Below are positions 33,259 through 41,282 of a DNA stretch of 64,000 nucleotides, one piece after another. The first letter of the stretch is position 1, and the number at the start of each line of letters is the position of its first letter. The notes under the pieces are model-generated. The model saw nothing but the letters and a program-made list of their open reading frames with translations, had not been told where the DNA came from and did no database searches. This DNA comes from Asticcacaulis machinosus. GTDB taxonomy: Bacteria > Pseudomonadota > Alphaproteobacteria > Caulobacterales > Caulobacteraceae. The stretch lies in the NCBI RefSeq assembly GCF_028550435.1, contig NZ_JAQQKV010000002.1, forward strand, positions 62,001-126,000. Reading direction: 5' to 3'. A program made the position numbers and the translations under genes.

Positions 33259-34476
33259 ATGGGGCCGATGACACCGTGTCCTGTACCCGTAATCGAAGAT
33301 GCCGATATGGCCGCCGCCATTGCCGCTGTGCGCGACAGCGTGGGCCTGCCTCTGGGCAGCCGCATTGTCGCCGCCATGTCCGGCGGAGTCGATTCGACCG
33401 TGGTGGCCGCCCTGCTGCATCAGGCGGGCTATGAGGTTATAGGGGTCACCCTGCAACTGTACGATCACGGGGCGGCGCTCAAGAAAACCGGCGCCTGCTG
33501 TGCCGGTCAGGATATTCACGACGCCCGTGTGGCCGCTGAGAAAATTGGCATCCCGCACTATGTGCTGGATTATGAAAGCCGCTTTAAGGACAGCGTGATC
33601 GAGGAATTTGCCGATTCCTACCTGCGCGGTGAAACGCCTGTGCCGTGCATCCGCTGCAATCAGACGGTCAAGTTCCGTGACCTTTTGGATGTCGCCCGCG
33701 ACCTGGGGGCGCAAGCTATGGCCACAGGCCACTATGTCGAGCGCGAGCTGCGCGGCAATCAGGTGCAGATGCGCCGCGCCGCCGACAAGAACCGCGACCA
33801 GAGCTACTTCCTGTTTGCCACCACTCAGGAACAGCTTGATTATCTGCGCTTTCCGCTGGCGCGCATCCCAAAGCCGCAGGTGCGTGATCTGGCTCGCCAA
33901 CTGGGGCTTAAGATCGCCCATAAGCCCGACAGTCAGGACATCTGCTTCGTACCCGAAGGCAAATATACCAACCTGATTGACCGGCTGCGCCCCGCCGGTC
34001 ACGCCAAGGGATCGGGTCGTGAGGCCGGTGATATCGTCCATATCGACGGCCGCGTTCTGGGTCAGCATGACGGCATCATCAGCTATACGATCGGTCAGCG
34101 CCGCGGCCTCAATGTCGCGGTGGGTGAGCCTCTGTTTGTCGTGCGCCTTGATCCGCTGAAAAAACAGGTCATTGTCGGCCCGCGTGAAGCCTTGCTGACC
34201 GGGGCTCTGGCACTCAAGGAACTGAACTGGCTGGGCGATGACGACAGCTTTACCGCAGCTGCCGCCAGAAAGACCGAGGTGCTGGCGCGGGTGCGCTCGA
34301 CCCGTCCCCCGGTGCCTGCACAGCTTGATCTCGACGGTGACGGTCAGCCGATCATGCGCTTTATGGCCGGTGAAGAAGGCGTGGCACCGGGTCAGGCGTG
34401 CGTGCTTTATGACCCGGAAGATACCGACCGCGTTCTGGGCGGCGGTTTTATCGCGCGCACCGTGGGTCTTATTTAG
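33259..34476 (+). CDS. mnmA: tRNA 2-thiouridine(34) synthase MnmA
   Basis: The 405-residue PP-loop ATPase thiolates U34 of Lys, Glu and Gln tRNAs in the cytoplasm. The PP-loop SGGVDST is at 41-47. The catalytic Cys pair is visible as Cys133 in [11 protein letters not shown] and the Cys in [27 protein letters not shown] marks the C-terminal barrel. The protein is somewhat longer than the E. coli enzyme. The ATG at 33259 or the nearby one at 33268 could start it. A large open frame on the opposite strand is only its shadow. Confidence 0.96.
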   Translation: MGPMTPCPVPVIEDADMAAAIAAVRDSVGLPLGSRIVAAMSGGVDSTVVAALLHQAGYEVIGVTLQLYDHGAALKKTGACCAGQDIHDARVAAEKIGIPHYVLDYESRFKDSVIEEFADSYLRGETPVPCIRCNQTVKFRDLLDVARDLGAQAMATGHYVERELRGNQVQMRRAADKNRDQSYFLFATTQEQLDYLRFPLARIPKPQVRDLARQLGLKIAHKPDSQDICFVPEGKYTNLIDRLRPAGHAKGSGREAGDIVHIDGRVLGQHDGIISYTIGQRRGLNVAVGEPLFVVRLDPLKKQVIVGPREALLTGALALKELNWLGDDDSFTAAAARKTEVLARVRSTRPPVPAQLDLDGDGQPIMRFMAGEEGVAPGQACVLYDPEDTDRVLGGGFIARTVGLI

Positions 34477-34551
34477 TCCCTCGCCGGGCGGTGGCTGCGC
34501 CACCTTGGCCGCCGCCGCAATGGCGGCTTATCTTTAGTCCCTCGCCGGGCA
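34475..34551. repeat. Family B repeat, copy 3 (one full, one partial unit)
   Basis: TCCCTCGCCGGGCGGTGGCT with the GGCCGCCGCCGCAATGGCGGC part, followed by a second partial start TCCCTCGCCGGGC. It lies between the convergent mnmA and HxlR genes and lacks the terminal AT-rich hairpin. Confidence 0.65.
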
Positions 34552-34559
34552 GGTGAACC

Positions 34560-35057
34560 CTAATCAACCTTGCCCTTGAGCGCTTTTAATTCGCCGATGG
34601 TAATCGCGTCTTCGTCGCGATCAAACACCAGATCCTTACGCTCCATCCTTTCACCGCAGTGGGCGCAGTGACAGATGGGCTCGACCAGAGGATGACCGCA
34701 GGTTTTGTGGGATATCTCAACCCGCGACTTATGTTCCCCGTAAACATATTTCTTGCCCCAGACATAAAGCCCGGTGATAGTCAGAGCCAGATCAGCCCCT
34801 TTGGCGGTCAGCACATACTCATAGCGGCGCGGACGCTCATTATAGACGCGTGCCGACAGCAGTTCCTCGGCCACCAGCATCTTAAGCCGCGCCGCCAGCA
34901 CATTGCGCGCCAGTCCCAGTTTTTCCTGAAACTGATCAAAGCGGGAAATCCCGCGAAAGGCATCACGGATGATCAGCAGTGTCCACGGATCGCCAACGAC
35001 GTCCAGTGCTGCCGCCACGGCGCAATTTTGTGATGAATAGTCCGCAGACCGGCCCAT
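34560..35057 (-). CDS. HxlR-family transcriptional regulator
   Basis: The 165-residue regulator contains the HxlR winged helix: CAVAAALDVVGDPWTLLIIRDAF, RFDQFQEKLGLARNVLAARL and the wing YNERPRRYEYVLTAKG. The C-terminal part has CGHPLVEPICHCAHCGERM, a likely zinc ribbon seen in a subgroup of HxlR proteins. Such regulators sense redox or small molecules, often next to a target enzyme; no obvious target is adjacent here. The ATG at 35057 (MGRSADYSS) is preferred over one 15 codons upstream, with AGGG about 10 bases before it. Confidence 0.87.
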   Translation of the reverse strand: MGRSADYSSQNCAVAAALDVVGDPWTLLIIRDAFRGISRFDQFQEKLGLARNVLAARLKMLVAEELLSARVYNERPRRYEYVLTAKGADLALTITGLYVWGKKYVYGEHKSRVEISHKTCGHPLVEPICHCAHCGERMERKDLVFDRDEDAITIGELKALKGKVD

Positions 35058-35186
35058 GATCGTTATGCCCTCCCCTGAGCTTACGATGACATTGAAAGTC
35101 ATCGTCTACAGGTAACAGGCTTAAGAATTTCCTTATTAAACTCTTAAATTTAAAAGATTTTTTGTTAACCAAACCTTGGTTTAGGC

Positions 35187-35705
35187 TTACCGGTCCAAGG
35201 CATAGAGCGCCGACAGGGCGCGCCGCATCAGCACTTCGTCACTCGACACAAAATCCTGCTCAAAGGTCTTGCCGTTCCAGTAGACCAGAACGTCCATCCC
35301 GGCATCAAGGCTGACCAGAACACTATCATGGGGCGCACGGAAGCTCTCAGATGCGCACGCCGCGCCATCGCCGCAGTCACGACGGAAGGTTTCATCGCCC
35401 GCAACCCGCAGGTTATAGCCTTCTCTGGCCGATACCGACGTGACCTTAATGTCCTGAACGCCGTCCACACGGTTCAGGCGGACACGGATATCGAGACGGT
35501 CACGGGCCTGATCGCGTACCACCATGACCTCGTCACGGCGGCCATCGCCGTCAAAATCACCACCCAGGGCGGCACCGGAAACCGGAGACAATGACTCGGT
35601 GGTCATAACGGGCAATATCGTCTTGGCCGAGGCCATCTGCGCCCCGCACAGAACAACCGACGCCGCAAACAGACCTGCAATGACTTTAAAAGCCTTCGTT
35701 TCCAT
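35187..35705 (-). CDS. Secreted protein with FG-GAP-like calcium loop
   Basis: A 172-residue protein with a clear signal peptide (cleavage expected near ASAKT at about 27) and a DFDGDGRRDE loop of the FG-GAP/dockerin calcium-binding type. Two cysteines (RRDCGDGAACASE) could form a disulfide. I cannot name a family. Start is ATG 35705 with AGGG 7 bases upstream; a GTG directly before it is possible. A perfect CtrA box lies 70-84 bases upstream, so the gene may be cell-cycle controlled, perhaps with a surface or stalk role. The gene stands alone on the minus strand. Confidence 0.7.
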   Translation of the reverse strand: METKAFKVIAGLFAASVVLCGAQMASAKTILPVMTTESLSPVSGAALGGDFDGDGRRDEVMVVRDQARDRLDIRVRLNRVDGVQDIKVTSVSAREGYNLRVAGDETFRRDCGDGAACASESFRAPHDSVLVSLDAGMDVLVYWNGKTFEQDFVSSDEVLMRRALSALYALDR

Positions 35706-35774
35706 CACTATACCCTGTTACAGTTTTACCTTTTATCCGGGTCATCGTGCCGGTTTGAACCAGTTTCGATGCCC

Positions 35775-35789
35775 TTAAGCTTTTGTTAA
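35775..35789 (-). promoter_or_regulatory. Consensus CtrA box upstream of the secreted FG-GAP-like protein
   Basis: TTAA-GCTTTTG-TTAA matches TTAA-N7-TTAA exactly. It lies 70-84 bases before the ATG at 35705, a position suited to overlap a promoter. The 35709-36207 gap otherwise holds a possible small gene and AT-rich DNA. Confidence 0.65.
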
Positions 35790-35911
35790 GCAGGTTTGAT
35801 GCCAGCCATTACGGCTTAGCTGTCATCAGACTGACACAAGGTTTAACGCAGGTAAAGTAAAACTGTTAACCATACAGCATTTTGAAATGCTGAGGATTTC
35901 ATATATCACAG

Positions 35912-36097
35912 TTACGTCAAATCGGATGCGGTGTCACCGTCTTCCAGCCCCGGTTCAAACGGCCACAAGACATTGACCGGCGTGATATGAGATCGTGACA
36001 GATGGGATTGTGGCGGTAACGGGGGCCGCAAATGAGCGCGATCGGTCTCGCTTATGAGCTGCGACAAGGTAACGGCCCCCAGGCTTAACAGTATCAT
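35912..36097 (-). CDS. Possible small protein
   Basis: A 61-residue open frame starting at ATG 36097 with GGGAG 8 bases upstream, a good ribosome binding site. The N-terminus MILLSLGAVTLSQLI is hydrophobic but short; the rest is Pro-rich and acidic at the end. I recognise no family and cannot exclude a chance frame. It lies between the secreted FG-GAP-like protein and the DegT-like gene, on the same strand as both. Confidence 0.3.
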   Translation of the reverse strand: MILLSLGAVTLSQLISETDRAHLRPPLPPQSHLSRSHITPVNVLWPFEPGLEDGDTASDLT

Positions 36098-36207
36098 CGG
36101 ACTTACTCCCGGCGGATGGCCACACGATCAGTTGAGAATAAGTCGCATTTTTAAAATCTGGCAAGTCTTTTTTGATCAAACCGTTGTGAAGACATCAACC
36201 TCTTGAA

Positions 36208-37320
36208 TTACAAAGGCCAGTACACCACCCGCCGGATCAGGTTATGCGCCGCCGGGGCCTGACGGGGACTGCCGAAGGCCCGCAGGGAAGTCGCGCCACG
36301 CGTTACATCTATGCCCTGACGCCGTGCGCGCACCACCACCTCATCCGGATCACCGCACACCACCGGCATAACCCAATAGGCGTTCTTTGTAGCCTCAGTG
36401 GCCAGCAGGGTCGCACCTTTGGGCAGGCCAATCGCCACCTCTATGGCGCGGTTGCGGCGACCTTTCAGGTCATGCACCTGCCCCAGTCGGCGCGCCAGCA
36501 ACCTGAGCAGGGTGCGCGGCGGGCGGTAGCGGATCTGGGTCAGGATATTGCCGGCGGCAAATCCGCGCGCCAGTCGTCCGATCGTAGCGTCCGGGTCCAT
36601 ACCCATCCGCTCCAGCAACCGGATAATCAGGCCGTAAATCAGCGGCAACGACGCCAGTTTAAGCCCCGCAATCTTCACCGCCCGCGCCCGCAGCCAGCCA
36701 TCGCCGCGCATAGGCCAGTGACTAAGGATCGCGCTCATAGCCTCAGCCCGTTCCGGTGACCTCACCACCGCCACGGCACCGCCCAAAGCCGTCGCCCGCT
36801 TGACCGGCCCGAATGAGAACAGGCTTAGATCGGCGGACGGATCACCAAGGTGGAAATTTCCGCAAAAAGCCTGAGCCGCATCTTCGATCAGCACCGCATC
36901 ATAACGGCGGCAGACCTCGGCCAGCGGTTTCAAGCTTGATACCGCGCCATAAAGCTGGGCGATGACCACAATACGGGCCCCGCTGTCTTCCAAGGCCCGC
37001 TCAAGCGCCTCCGCCGTCGGCAGAAGCGTTTCCGAGACGATATCGACGGCATGGACATCAAGGCTGTGATTTTCGGCAATCATGCGCATGGTTTCGATAT
37101 TGACCGCGCTCATGACAACAGATTTTGCCCCCAGTTCAGGAATCAGCACCGTAAGTGCTGCATCAAACAGGGTGCGCACCGATAACCCCGCCACCACGGG
37201 CCGGTCGCCGCCAAATCCCTGAGTGATCTTTAGTCTTAGTGACGCCTCATCCTCGGCCACCGGCATGAACACTGACAACAGATCTTTAAAACCGATATCG
37301 AGTTTCAGGCGGGGCTTCAT
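36208..37320 (-). CDS. DegT/DnrJ/EryC1-type PLP-dependent aminotransferase-like protein
   Basis: A 370-residue fold-type I PLP protein. The cofactor motifs are IEDAAQAF (with the Asp that pairs with the pyridine nitrogen) and LFSFGPVKRATALGGAV, which supplies the Schiff-base Lys. These match DegT/DnrJ/EryC1 enzymes, which aminate keto-sugars for surface polysaccharides. The C-terminus is shorter and more divergent than typical sugar aminotransferases, so substrate and activity are uncertain. The ATG at 37320 is preferred because AGGA lies 7 bases upstream, inside the end of the preceding gene. It is tightly linked to the beta-propeller gene upstream. Confidence 0.75.
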   Translation of the reverse strand: MKPRLKLDIGFKDLLSVFMPVAEDEASLRLKITQGFGGDRPVVAGLSVRTLFDAALTVLIPELGAKSVVMSAVNIETMRMIAENHSLDVHAVDIVSETLLPTAEALERALEDSGARIVVIAQLYGAVSSLKPLAEVCRRYDAVLIEDAAQAFCGNFHLGDPSADLSLFSFGPVKRATALGGAVAVVRSPERAEAMSAILSHWPMRGDGWLRARAVKIAGLKLASLPLIYGLIIRLLERMGMDPDATIGRLARGFAAGNILTQIRYRPPRTLLRLLARRLGQVHDLKGRRNRAIEVAIGLPKGATLLATEATKNAYWVMPVVCGDPDEVVVRARRQGIDVTRGATSLRAFGSPRQAPAAHNLIRRVVYWPL

Positions 37321-37329
37321 GGGCATATC

Positions 37330-38676
37330 CTACGGCCTTGTTTGACGCGCATCTGGTTCCGAAAACCGTGGAACACTTTTCGGAATGCGCTCTAACTCAA
37401 TCTCGCCCACTATGGCAGGGCCGGGGGTGACACTGAGCGGAGCACCATCCGCCCCGACATCCGACCACTGACTGCGGGCAATGAAGATCAGTTTATTGCT
37501 GACCACCTGAAGTCCGGTCGGTTCGCGAAGCCCTTCGCCTCCGCGCAGCAGGGTTTCGGCCCGGCTGATGGTTTTCCAGTCGGCAGACATCCGAAGGCGC
37601 ACAATCCGGTCAGGCTTGATACCGTTCTGAACCGCGATCAGGTCATTGCCATGACGAGCCAGACCATCTATACCCAGCAGGGTTATGTTCGCGGGCGCTT
37701 CCAGCCGATCCATGTCGCCGCTATCGAGATTGATCCGGTAAAGCCCGGAACTGTAATCAGAGACAATCAACACATTGCCCGCTTCGTTTTCGACCAGGCC
37801 TTGCGGCGAGCCCATATAGCCTTCGGGAATCAGCACCTCAAAGGCACCGCTGTAGTTATTAAGACGCAGAACCTCGCCCTTCTGGCCATCGCTGACATAG
37901 AGATCAGTTTTGCCAGCGTAAATATCGCCGAACCGGCGCGGTGCCGTGTCGTCTTTAAACCGCCCTTTGACCTGCCCGGTCTGGCGGTCGATCTGCAGCA
38001 CTTCGGCCACGGCGGGCTTTGCCGGATCATAGCCTTTGGTGACGGCCCCCGATGAGGTCGCTACCCACAGGTCATCACCCCGCAGAACCAGCCCATAGGC
38101 TCCCACACCGTCGGCCAAGGTATAAAGCGGATTGAGCACGCCATTATTGACAACATTAACCGCCCCGCGGCTAAGCGCGCCAAGGTAGGTCTTGCCGGAT
38201 TTCGGCTCAATCGCCAGCCCTTCGGCGACGCTTAAGGCCACATGGCGCTGCAAGGGTTTGAACGTGCCGGTAGGTTCACTGTTGGCGATCAGTTGCTGGT
38301 CAAGCTTTGCGTCCCACAACGGCGACAGTTGCGGATAGCTGGATTTGCTGACGACCATGCCACGCGCCAGATAATCACGCAGGCTGGCTTTGGCCTCCGC
38401 CGTCTTGCCCGCCCCGACGCGGGCCTGCGCCGACAACAGCAGCAAGGCCCCCGATGACGGCATGATGATCAGGGCCTCATCGCTGGCGGCGACCGCCTTA
38501 TCCCATTCCCTGGCCTGCACCGCGCGGGCAGCCTCAATCCGCAGAGCGCGGAACCGGCCAAGATCAGAGTCAGGGTCGACCGTCTGCGCCAATACCAACA
38601 TCGGCACCGGCAGGGCCGTGCACGCCATGACGCCTGCGGCCAAAACTGCACTCAATCGCCCCCAAAGCCGCCTCAT
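37330..38676 (-). CDS. Exported TPR/beta-propeller (SMP-30/NHL-like) protein
   Basis: The 448-residue protein has a signal peptide (cleavage near LAQTV at about 31), a short TPR-like helical stretch (about 42-105) and a beta-propeller-like region with repeated GDDLWVATSSG, YAGKTDLYVSDGQKG and GNVLIVSDYSSGLYRI blades. Such proteins bind or hydrolyse small ligands in the periplasm or act in scaffolding. The last 20 or so residues (ERIPKSVPRFSEPDARQ) are translated from a family C repeat, so the native stop was probably lost. Its stop lies 9 bases before the DegT-like ATG, so both are likely one operon. No exact function is assigned. Confidence 0.7.
   Translation of the reverse strand: MRRLWGRLSAVLAAGVMACTALPVPMLVLAQTVDPDSDLGRFRALRIEAARAVQAREWDKAVAASDEALIIMPSSGALLLLSAQARVGAGKTAEAKASLRDYLARGMVVSKSSYPQLSPLWDAKLDQQLIANSEPTGTFKPLQRHVALSVAEGLAIEPKSGKTYLGALSRGAVNVVNNGVLNPLYTLADGVGAYGLVLRGDDLWVATSSGAVTKGYDPAKPAVAEVLQIDRQTGQVKGRFKDDTAPRRFGDIYAGKTDLYVSDGQKGEVLRLNNYSGAFEVLIPEGYMGSPQGLVENEAGNVLIVSDYSSGLYRINLDSGDMDRLEAPANITLLGIDGLARHGNDLIAVQNGIKPDRIVRLRMSADWKTISRAETLLRGGEGLREPTGLQVVSNKLIFIARSQWSDVGADGAPLSVTPGPAIVGEIELERIPKSVPRFSEPDARQTRP
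37341..37393. repeat. Family C palindromic repeat, copy 2, inside a coding sequence
   Basis: Arms GCGCAT...TTCCGAAAA (left) and TTTTCGGAATGCGC (right) match the intergenic copies at 48972 and 52563. It lies at the 3' end of the beta-propeller gene and is read in frame to encode its C-terminal tail. Confidence 0.75.
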
Positions 38677-38693
38677 ATCCCGCCTTTCTTTTG

Positions 38694-38779
38694 CCCTCGC
38701 CGGGCGGCAGCATCCGCCGCCTTGGCCGCCGCCGCAATGGCGGCTGATTGGAATGATTCAAGAGAAAAAATTCCAATCT
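38694..38779. repeat. Family B repeat, copy 4
   Basis: CCCTCGCCGGGCGGC, the GGCCGCCGCCGCAATGGCGGC block and the terminal hairpin GATTGGAAT / ATTCCAATC. It lies between the Lrp-type regulator and the beta-propeller gene, about 18 bases before the latter's start. Confidence 0.65.
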
Positions 38780-38783
38780 AGTT

Positions 38784-39281
38784 TTACGAATTCGTCATAC
38801 GGTCACCAATCACCAGCTTCAGCGGTACGGCCGTAGTGGTTTTAATGGATCGGACAATGATCCGGCTTTCAACCGAAGACACCAAATCGGAGGCAAGCAA
38901 CTGATCGCGCAGGAAGTCATCATAGGCGTGCATGTCGCGCGTCATGATCCGCAGCATATAGTCTTCGCGGCCCGTGACCGTGGCGCACGACACCACTTCC
39001 GGCCATTTGTCGAGATTGGCCTCAAAGGCCTCAAGATTCTCCCGCGACGGCACCGACAGCTTTATGCCGGCATAGACTTCAAACCCCAGCCCCAGCTTAT
39101 CCGGATCCAGCACAGTGACGCGCTTTTTGATCACCCCGATATCTTCCAGCCGTTTGATGCGCCGCCAGCACGGCGACGGTGATAACCCTACCCGCTCGGC
39201 TACTTCAGCCACCGACAGATTGGCGTCTTCCTGAATGAGGTCAAGAATTCTTGCATCCAGTTCGTCAATATTATCGGACAA
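38784..39281 (-). CDS. Lrp/AsnC-family transcriptional regulator
   Basis: The 165-residue regulator has the AsnC HTH near the N-terminus (LDARILDLIQEDANLSVAEVAE-type, then VGLSPSPCWRRIKRLEDIGVI) and the RAM ligand-binding domain (VVSCATVTGREDYMLRI). Lrp-type proteins sense amino acids and control their metabolism. The start is assigned to TTG 39281, because GGAGA lies 7 bases upstream and SDNIDELD is the usual opening. It is divergent from the glycosyltransferase. The effector and target are unknown. Confidence 0.9.
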   Translation of the reverse strand: MSDNIDELDARILDLIQEDANLSVAEVAERVGLSPSPCWRRIKRLEDIGVIKKRVTVLDPDKLGLGFEVYAGIKLSVPSRENLEAFEANLDKWPEVVSCATVTGREDYMLRIMTRDMHAYDDFLRDQLLASDLVSSVESRIIVRSIKTTTAVPLKLVIGDRMTNS

Positions 39282-39463
39282 CTTATTTTCTCCTGGCGGC
39301 AAAAATCGATAAAGTTTTCCCAAAATGGGGGCATTTTCGCCAATACGTACCTAAACCATCCGCAAAGCCGCGCCAAGATGGCAAAACCTGTGCCTTTGCG
39401 CAAAATTATGGATTTCTGCCGGAAATCCTCCTAATCAAGGTGCCAGAAAAGGCGGTGCTCCTC

Positions 39464-40483
39464 ATGCGTATAGTTAATCTCATGCTGGCCAAAGGCCGTG
39501 GCGGTCTGGAGACAATGGCCGTGCGCTATCATCACGCGCTTAGGTCGGCGGGTCATGAGGTCATCAGCCTTGGCCATCCGCAGGGCGAACTGGCCCGTCT
39601 GACCACACCGTTTGCCGCCGTGTCCTCGCATTTCAGCCATGACCCATTGGCCGCCTTTACCCTGCGCCAGAGAGCTGCACACTTTCGCCCTGACCTGATC
39701 ATAGCGCACGGCAACCGCGCCATCGCCACCGCCGTTCATCCCTTAAGCGGCAGGGCCGATAAGACCGTCGCCGTAGTCCATAATTTTCGCTTCAAACGCG
39801 ATATTGCCAAGGCCCACGCCGCGCTAACCGTCAGCTGCGCTGTGCATAACGCCCTGCATGAATCGCACTCCAGGCTTAAGATTTTCGACATGCCCAACTT
39901 TGCACCGCTGGAGGCCCGCCCGGTCAAGCCCGCCCCCACAGGCGTGCCGGTCATCGGCGCACTGGGGCGGCTGCATGTTAATAAGGGCTTCGATATCCTG
40001 CTTGAGGCGGTGGCTGAGCTGGTACGCGGCGGACGTGAGGTGCGTTTGCGTATCGCGGGCGACGGGCCGGAAAAAGCCGCCCTTGAGACTCAGACCGCCG
40101 CCCTTGGCCTCAGCGATCGTGTTGAATTTTGCGGCTGGGTGGACAGCCCTGCCGATTATCTGTCGGGACTTGATCTGTTTGTTCTGGCATCAAGGGTAGA
40201 ACCCTTCGGACTTGTGGTGACCGAAGCCATGTCCGCCGGCGTACCGGTGGTGTCTTTCGACATCGACGGCCCGCGTGAGATTTTGCAGCCCTCAGGTTCT
40301 CCCGCATTTGGCATGCTGTGCGCACCACAGGATCCACAGGCTTTGGCTCAGGCCATCGCCATCACCATGAATGACTGGCCTGCCACCCTTGCACGCGCTG
40401 AGACCGCCCGCACCATAGCCCTTGAAACCTACGGTCAGGACGCAGGGGCCGCCCGTCTTTCACAGATATTATCGTCGCTGTGA
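39464..40483 (+). CDS. Family 4 glycosyltransferase
   Basis: A 339-residue GT-B enzyme. The N-terminal Rossmann half begins RIVNLMLAKGRGGLETMAV, where GGLE is the acceptor-side glycine loop. The C-terminal half has GALGRLHVNKGFDILLEAV and the EX7E motif in EPFGLVVTEAMSAGVPVV, which binds the nucleotide sugar. It probably builds lipopolysaccharide or another surface glycan at the inner membrane. The ATG at 39464 is preferred because the GT domain begins there. A tRNA-Met gene follows on the same strand after a separate promoter. No sugar specificity can be read. Confidence 0.9.
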   Translation: MRIVNLMLAKGRGGLETMAVRYHHALRSAGHEVISLGHPQGELARLTTPFAAVSSHFSHDPLAAFTLRQRAAHFRPDLIIAHGNRAIATAVHPLSGRADKTVAVVHNFRFKRDIAKAHAALTVSCAVHNALHESHSRLKIFDMPNFAPLEARPVKPAPTGVPVIGALGRLHVNKGFDILLEAVAELVRGGREVRLRIAGDGPEKAALETQTAALGLSDRVEFCGWVDSPADYLSGLDLFVLASRVEPFGLVVTEAMSAGVPVVSFDIDGPREILQPSGSPAFGMLCAPQDPQALAQAIAITMNDWPATLARAETARTIALETYGQDAGAARLSQILSSL

Positions 40484-40514
40484 TAAATAATACAGCCCCG
40501 CAGCCAAAATCGAC

Positions 40515-40543
40515 TTGAAGCCACCGGTCTTATTAGCTATAGG
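40515..40543 (+). promoter_or_regulatory. Sigma-70-type promoter for tRNA-Met
   Basis: TTGAAG (40515-40520), a 17-bp spacer and TATAGG (40538-40543), about 60 bases before the tRNA. Spacing is ideal, but neither hexamer is a full consensus match. Confidence 0.45.
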
Positions 40544-40603
40544 CGTGGCCCTTCCCCAAAGGCGTTGAATTATCCGCTCTGAAGGATAAGGCCAGAAACC
40601 CGT

Positions 40604-40680
40604 GGTTGGGTAGCTCAGATGGTTAGAGCGGTGGATTCATAACCCACAGGTCGGCGGTTCGATCCCGCCTCCAACCACCA
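40604..40680 (+). tRNA. tRNA-Met (CAT anticodon), elongator type
   Basis: A 77-nt cloverleaf with acceptor arms GGTTGGG and TCCAACC (last pair G-U), discriminator A and encoded CCA. The D-loop region is TAGCTCAGATGGTTAGAGC, the anticodon loop TTCATAA gives CAT, and the T arm is GGCGG-TTCGATC-CCGCC. The pair next to the anticodon loop is A-C rather than Watson-Crick. Initiator features (C-A mismatch at the acceptor end, three G-C pairs in the anticodon stem) are absent. A lysidine-type tRNA-Ile(CAT) cannot be fully excluded. The DNA from 40681 to 41282 shows no gene I can support. Confidence 0.93.
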
Positions 40681-40980
40681 CTTCTCCCTACTGTAATTTT
40701 GCAATCCACAGGTCGTCAACGCAGCGGCGCATAACCTGCGGAATTACCGCGTCTTTTTATTATCGATTACCCACCCATGCGGCGGATGAAAGCATCTCAA
40801 CTATATCGTAAAACGGGGTTCTGCATGCCTGGCAGTTGTTACTCAGACAGATCGCTATCTTCGTTTTGATAGAACCGTGAGTTGGTCATATCGGCCCCTT
40901 CGTCGACGTTTTGACATCGATTGATAAGTTAGCTGTCGGCACATGCTGGCCACTTCTTAAATCATTCTCCAGTCAAGCTC

Positions 40981-41039
40981 TTGACAGTTAAACCTGATAA
41001 AAATGATAGGAATATTGCGACTCTTCCTAGTCTTAGGAA
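40981..41039 (+). promoter_or_regulatory. Candidate promoter and operator of the organosulfur island
   Basis: TTGACA (40981-40986) with TGATAG 17 bp downstream (41004-41009) is followed by the 6-bp inverted repeat TTCCTA-GTCT-TAGGAA (41024-41039), placed like an operator. The surrounding 40681-41237 DNA is AT-rich. No regulator gene lies in the island. Confidence 0.4.
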
Positions 41040-41282
41040 ACAAACCATATTCAGAAAGTATAGCAAATTAGCTACCCTCCCGATTTAAGCCAGAATTTCT
41101 AATTTGATAATTAAAATAATTTTAGTAGGAATATAACCACGCCGACCATATGAATGGGGCGCTACTGATTTTCGTGGCCGGACGTCAACGTCGCCAATCC
41201 CCCATCACCCCAGTCTGAGCGGCGCCCACGTTTCAAGATGCGCGACACCCAGACTTTAACGGCTTTTAGAAAGGCTCATATC

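Noticed and set aside
33196-34503. Long open frame on the minus strand opposite mnmA (435 codons)
   Set aside because: mnmA on the plus strand has clear motifs (SGGVDST, PCIRCN); the opposite frame has no recognisable family and reflects codon structure of a GC-rich gene.
40681-41237. Phage or integrative element at tRNA-Met
   Set aside because: No integrase, no second attachment site and no phage genes are seen; only an AT-rich spacer.
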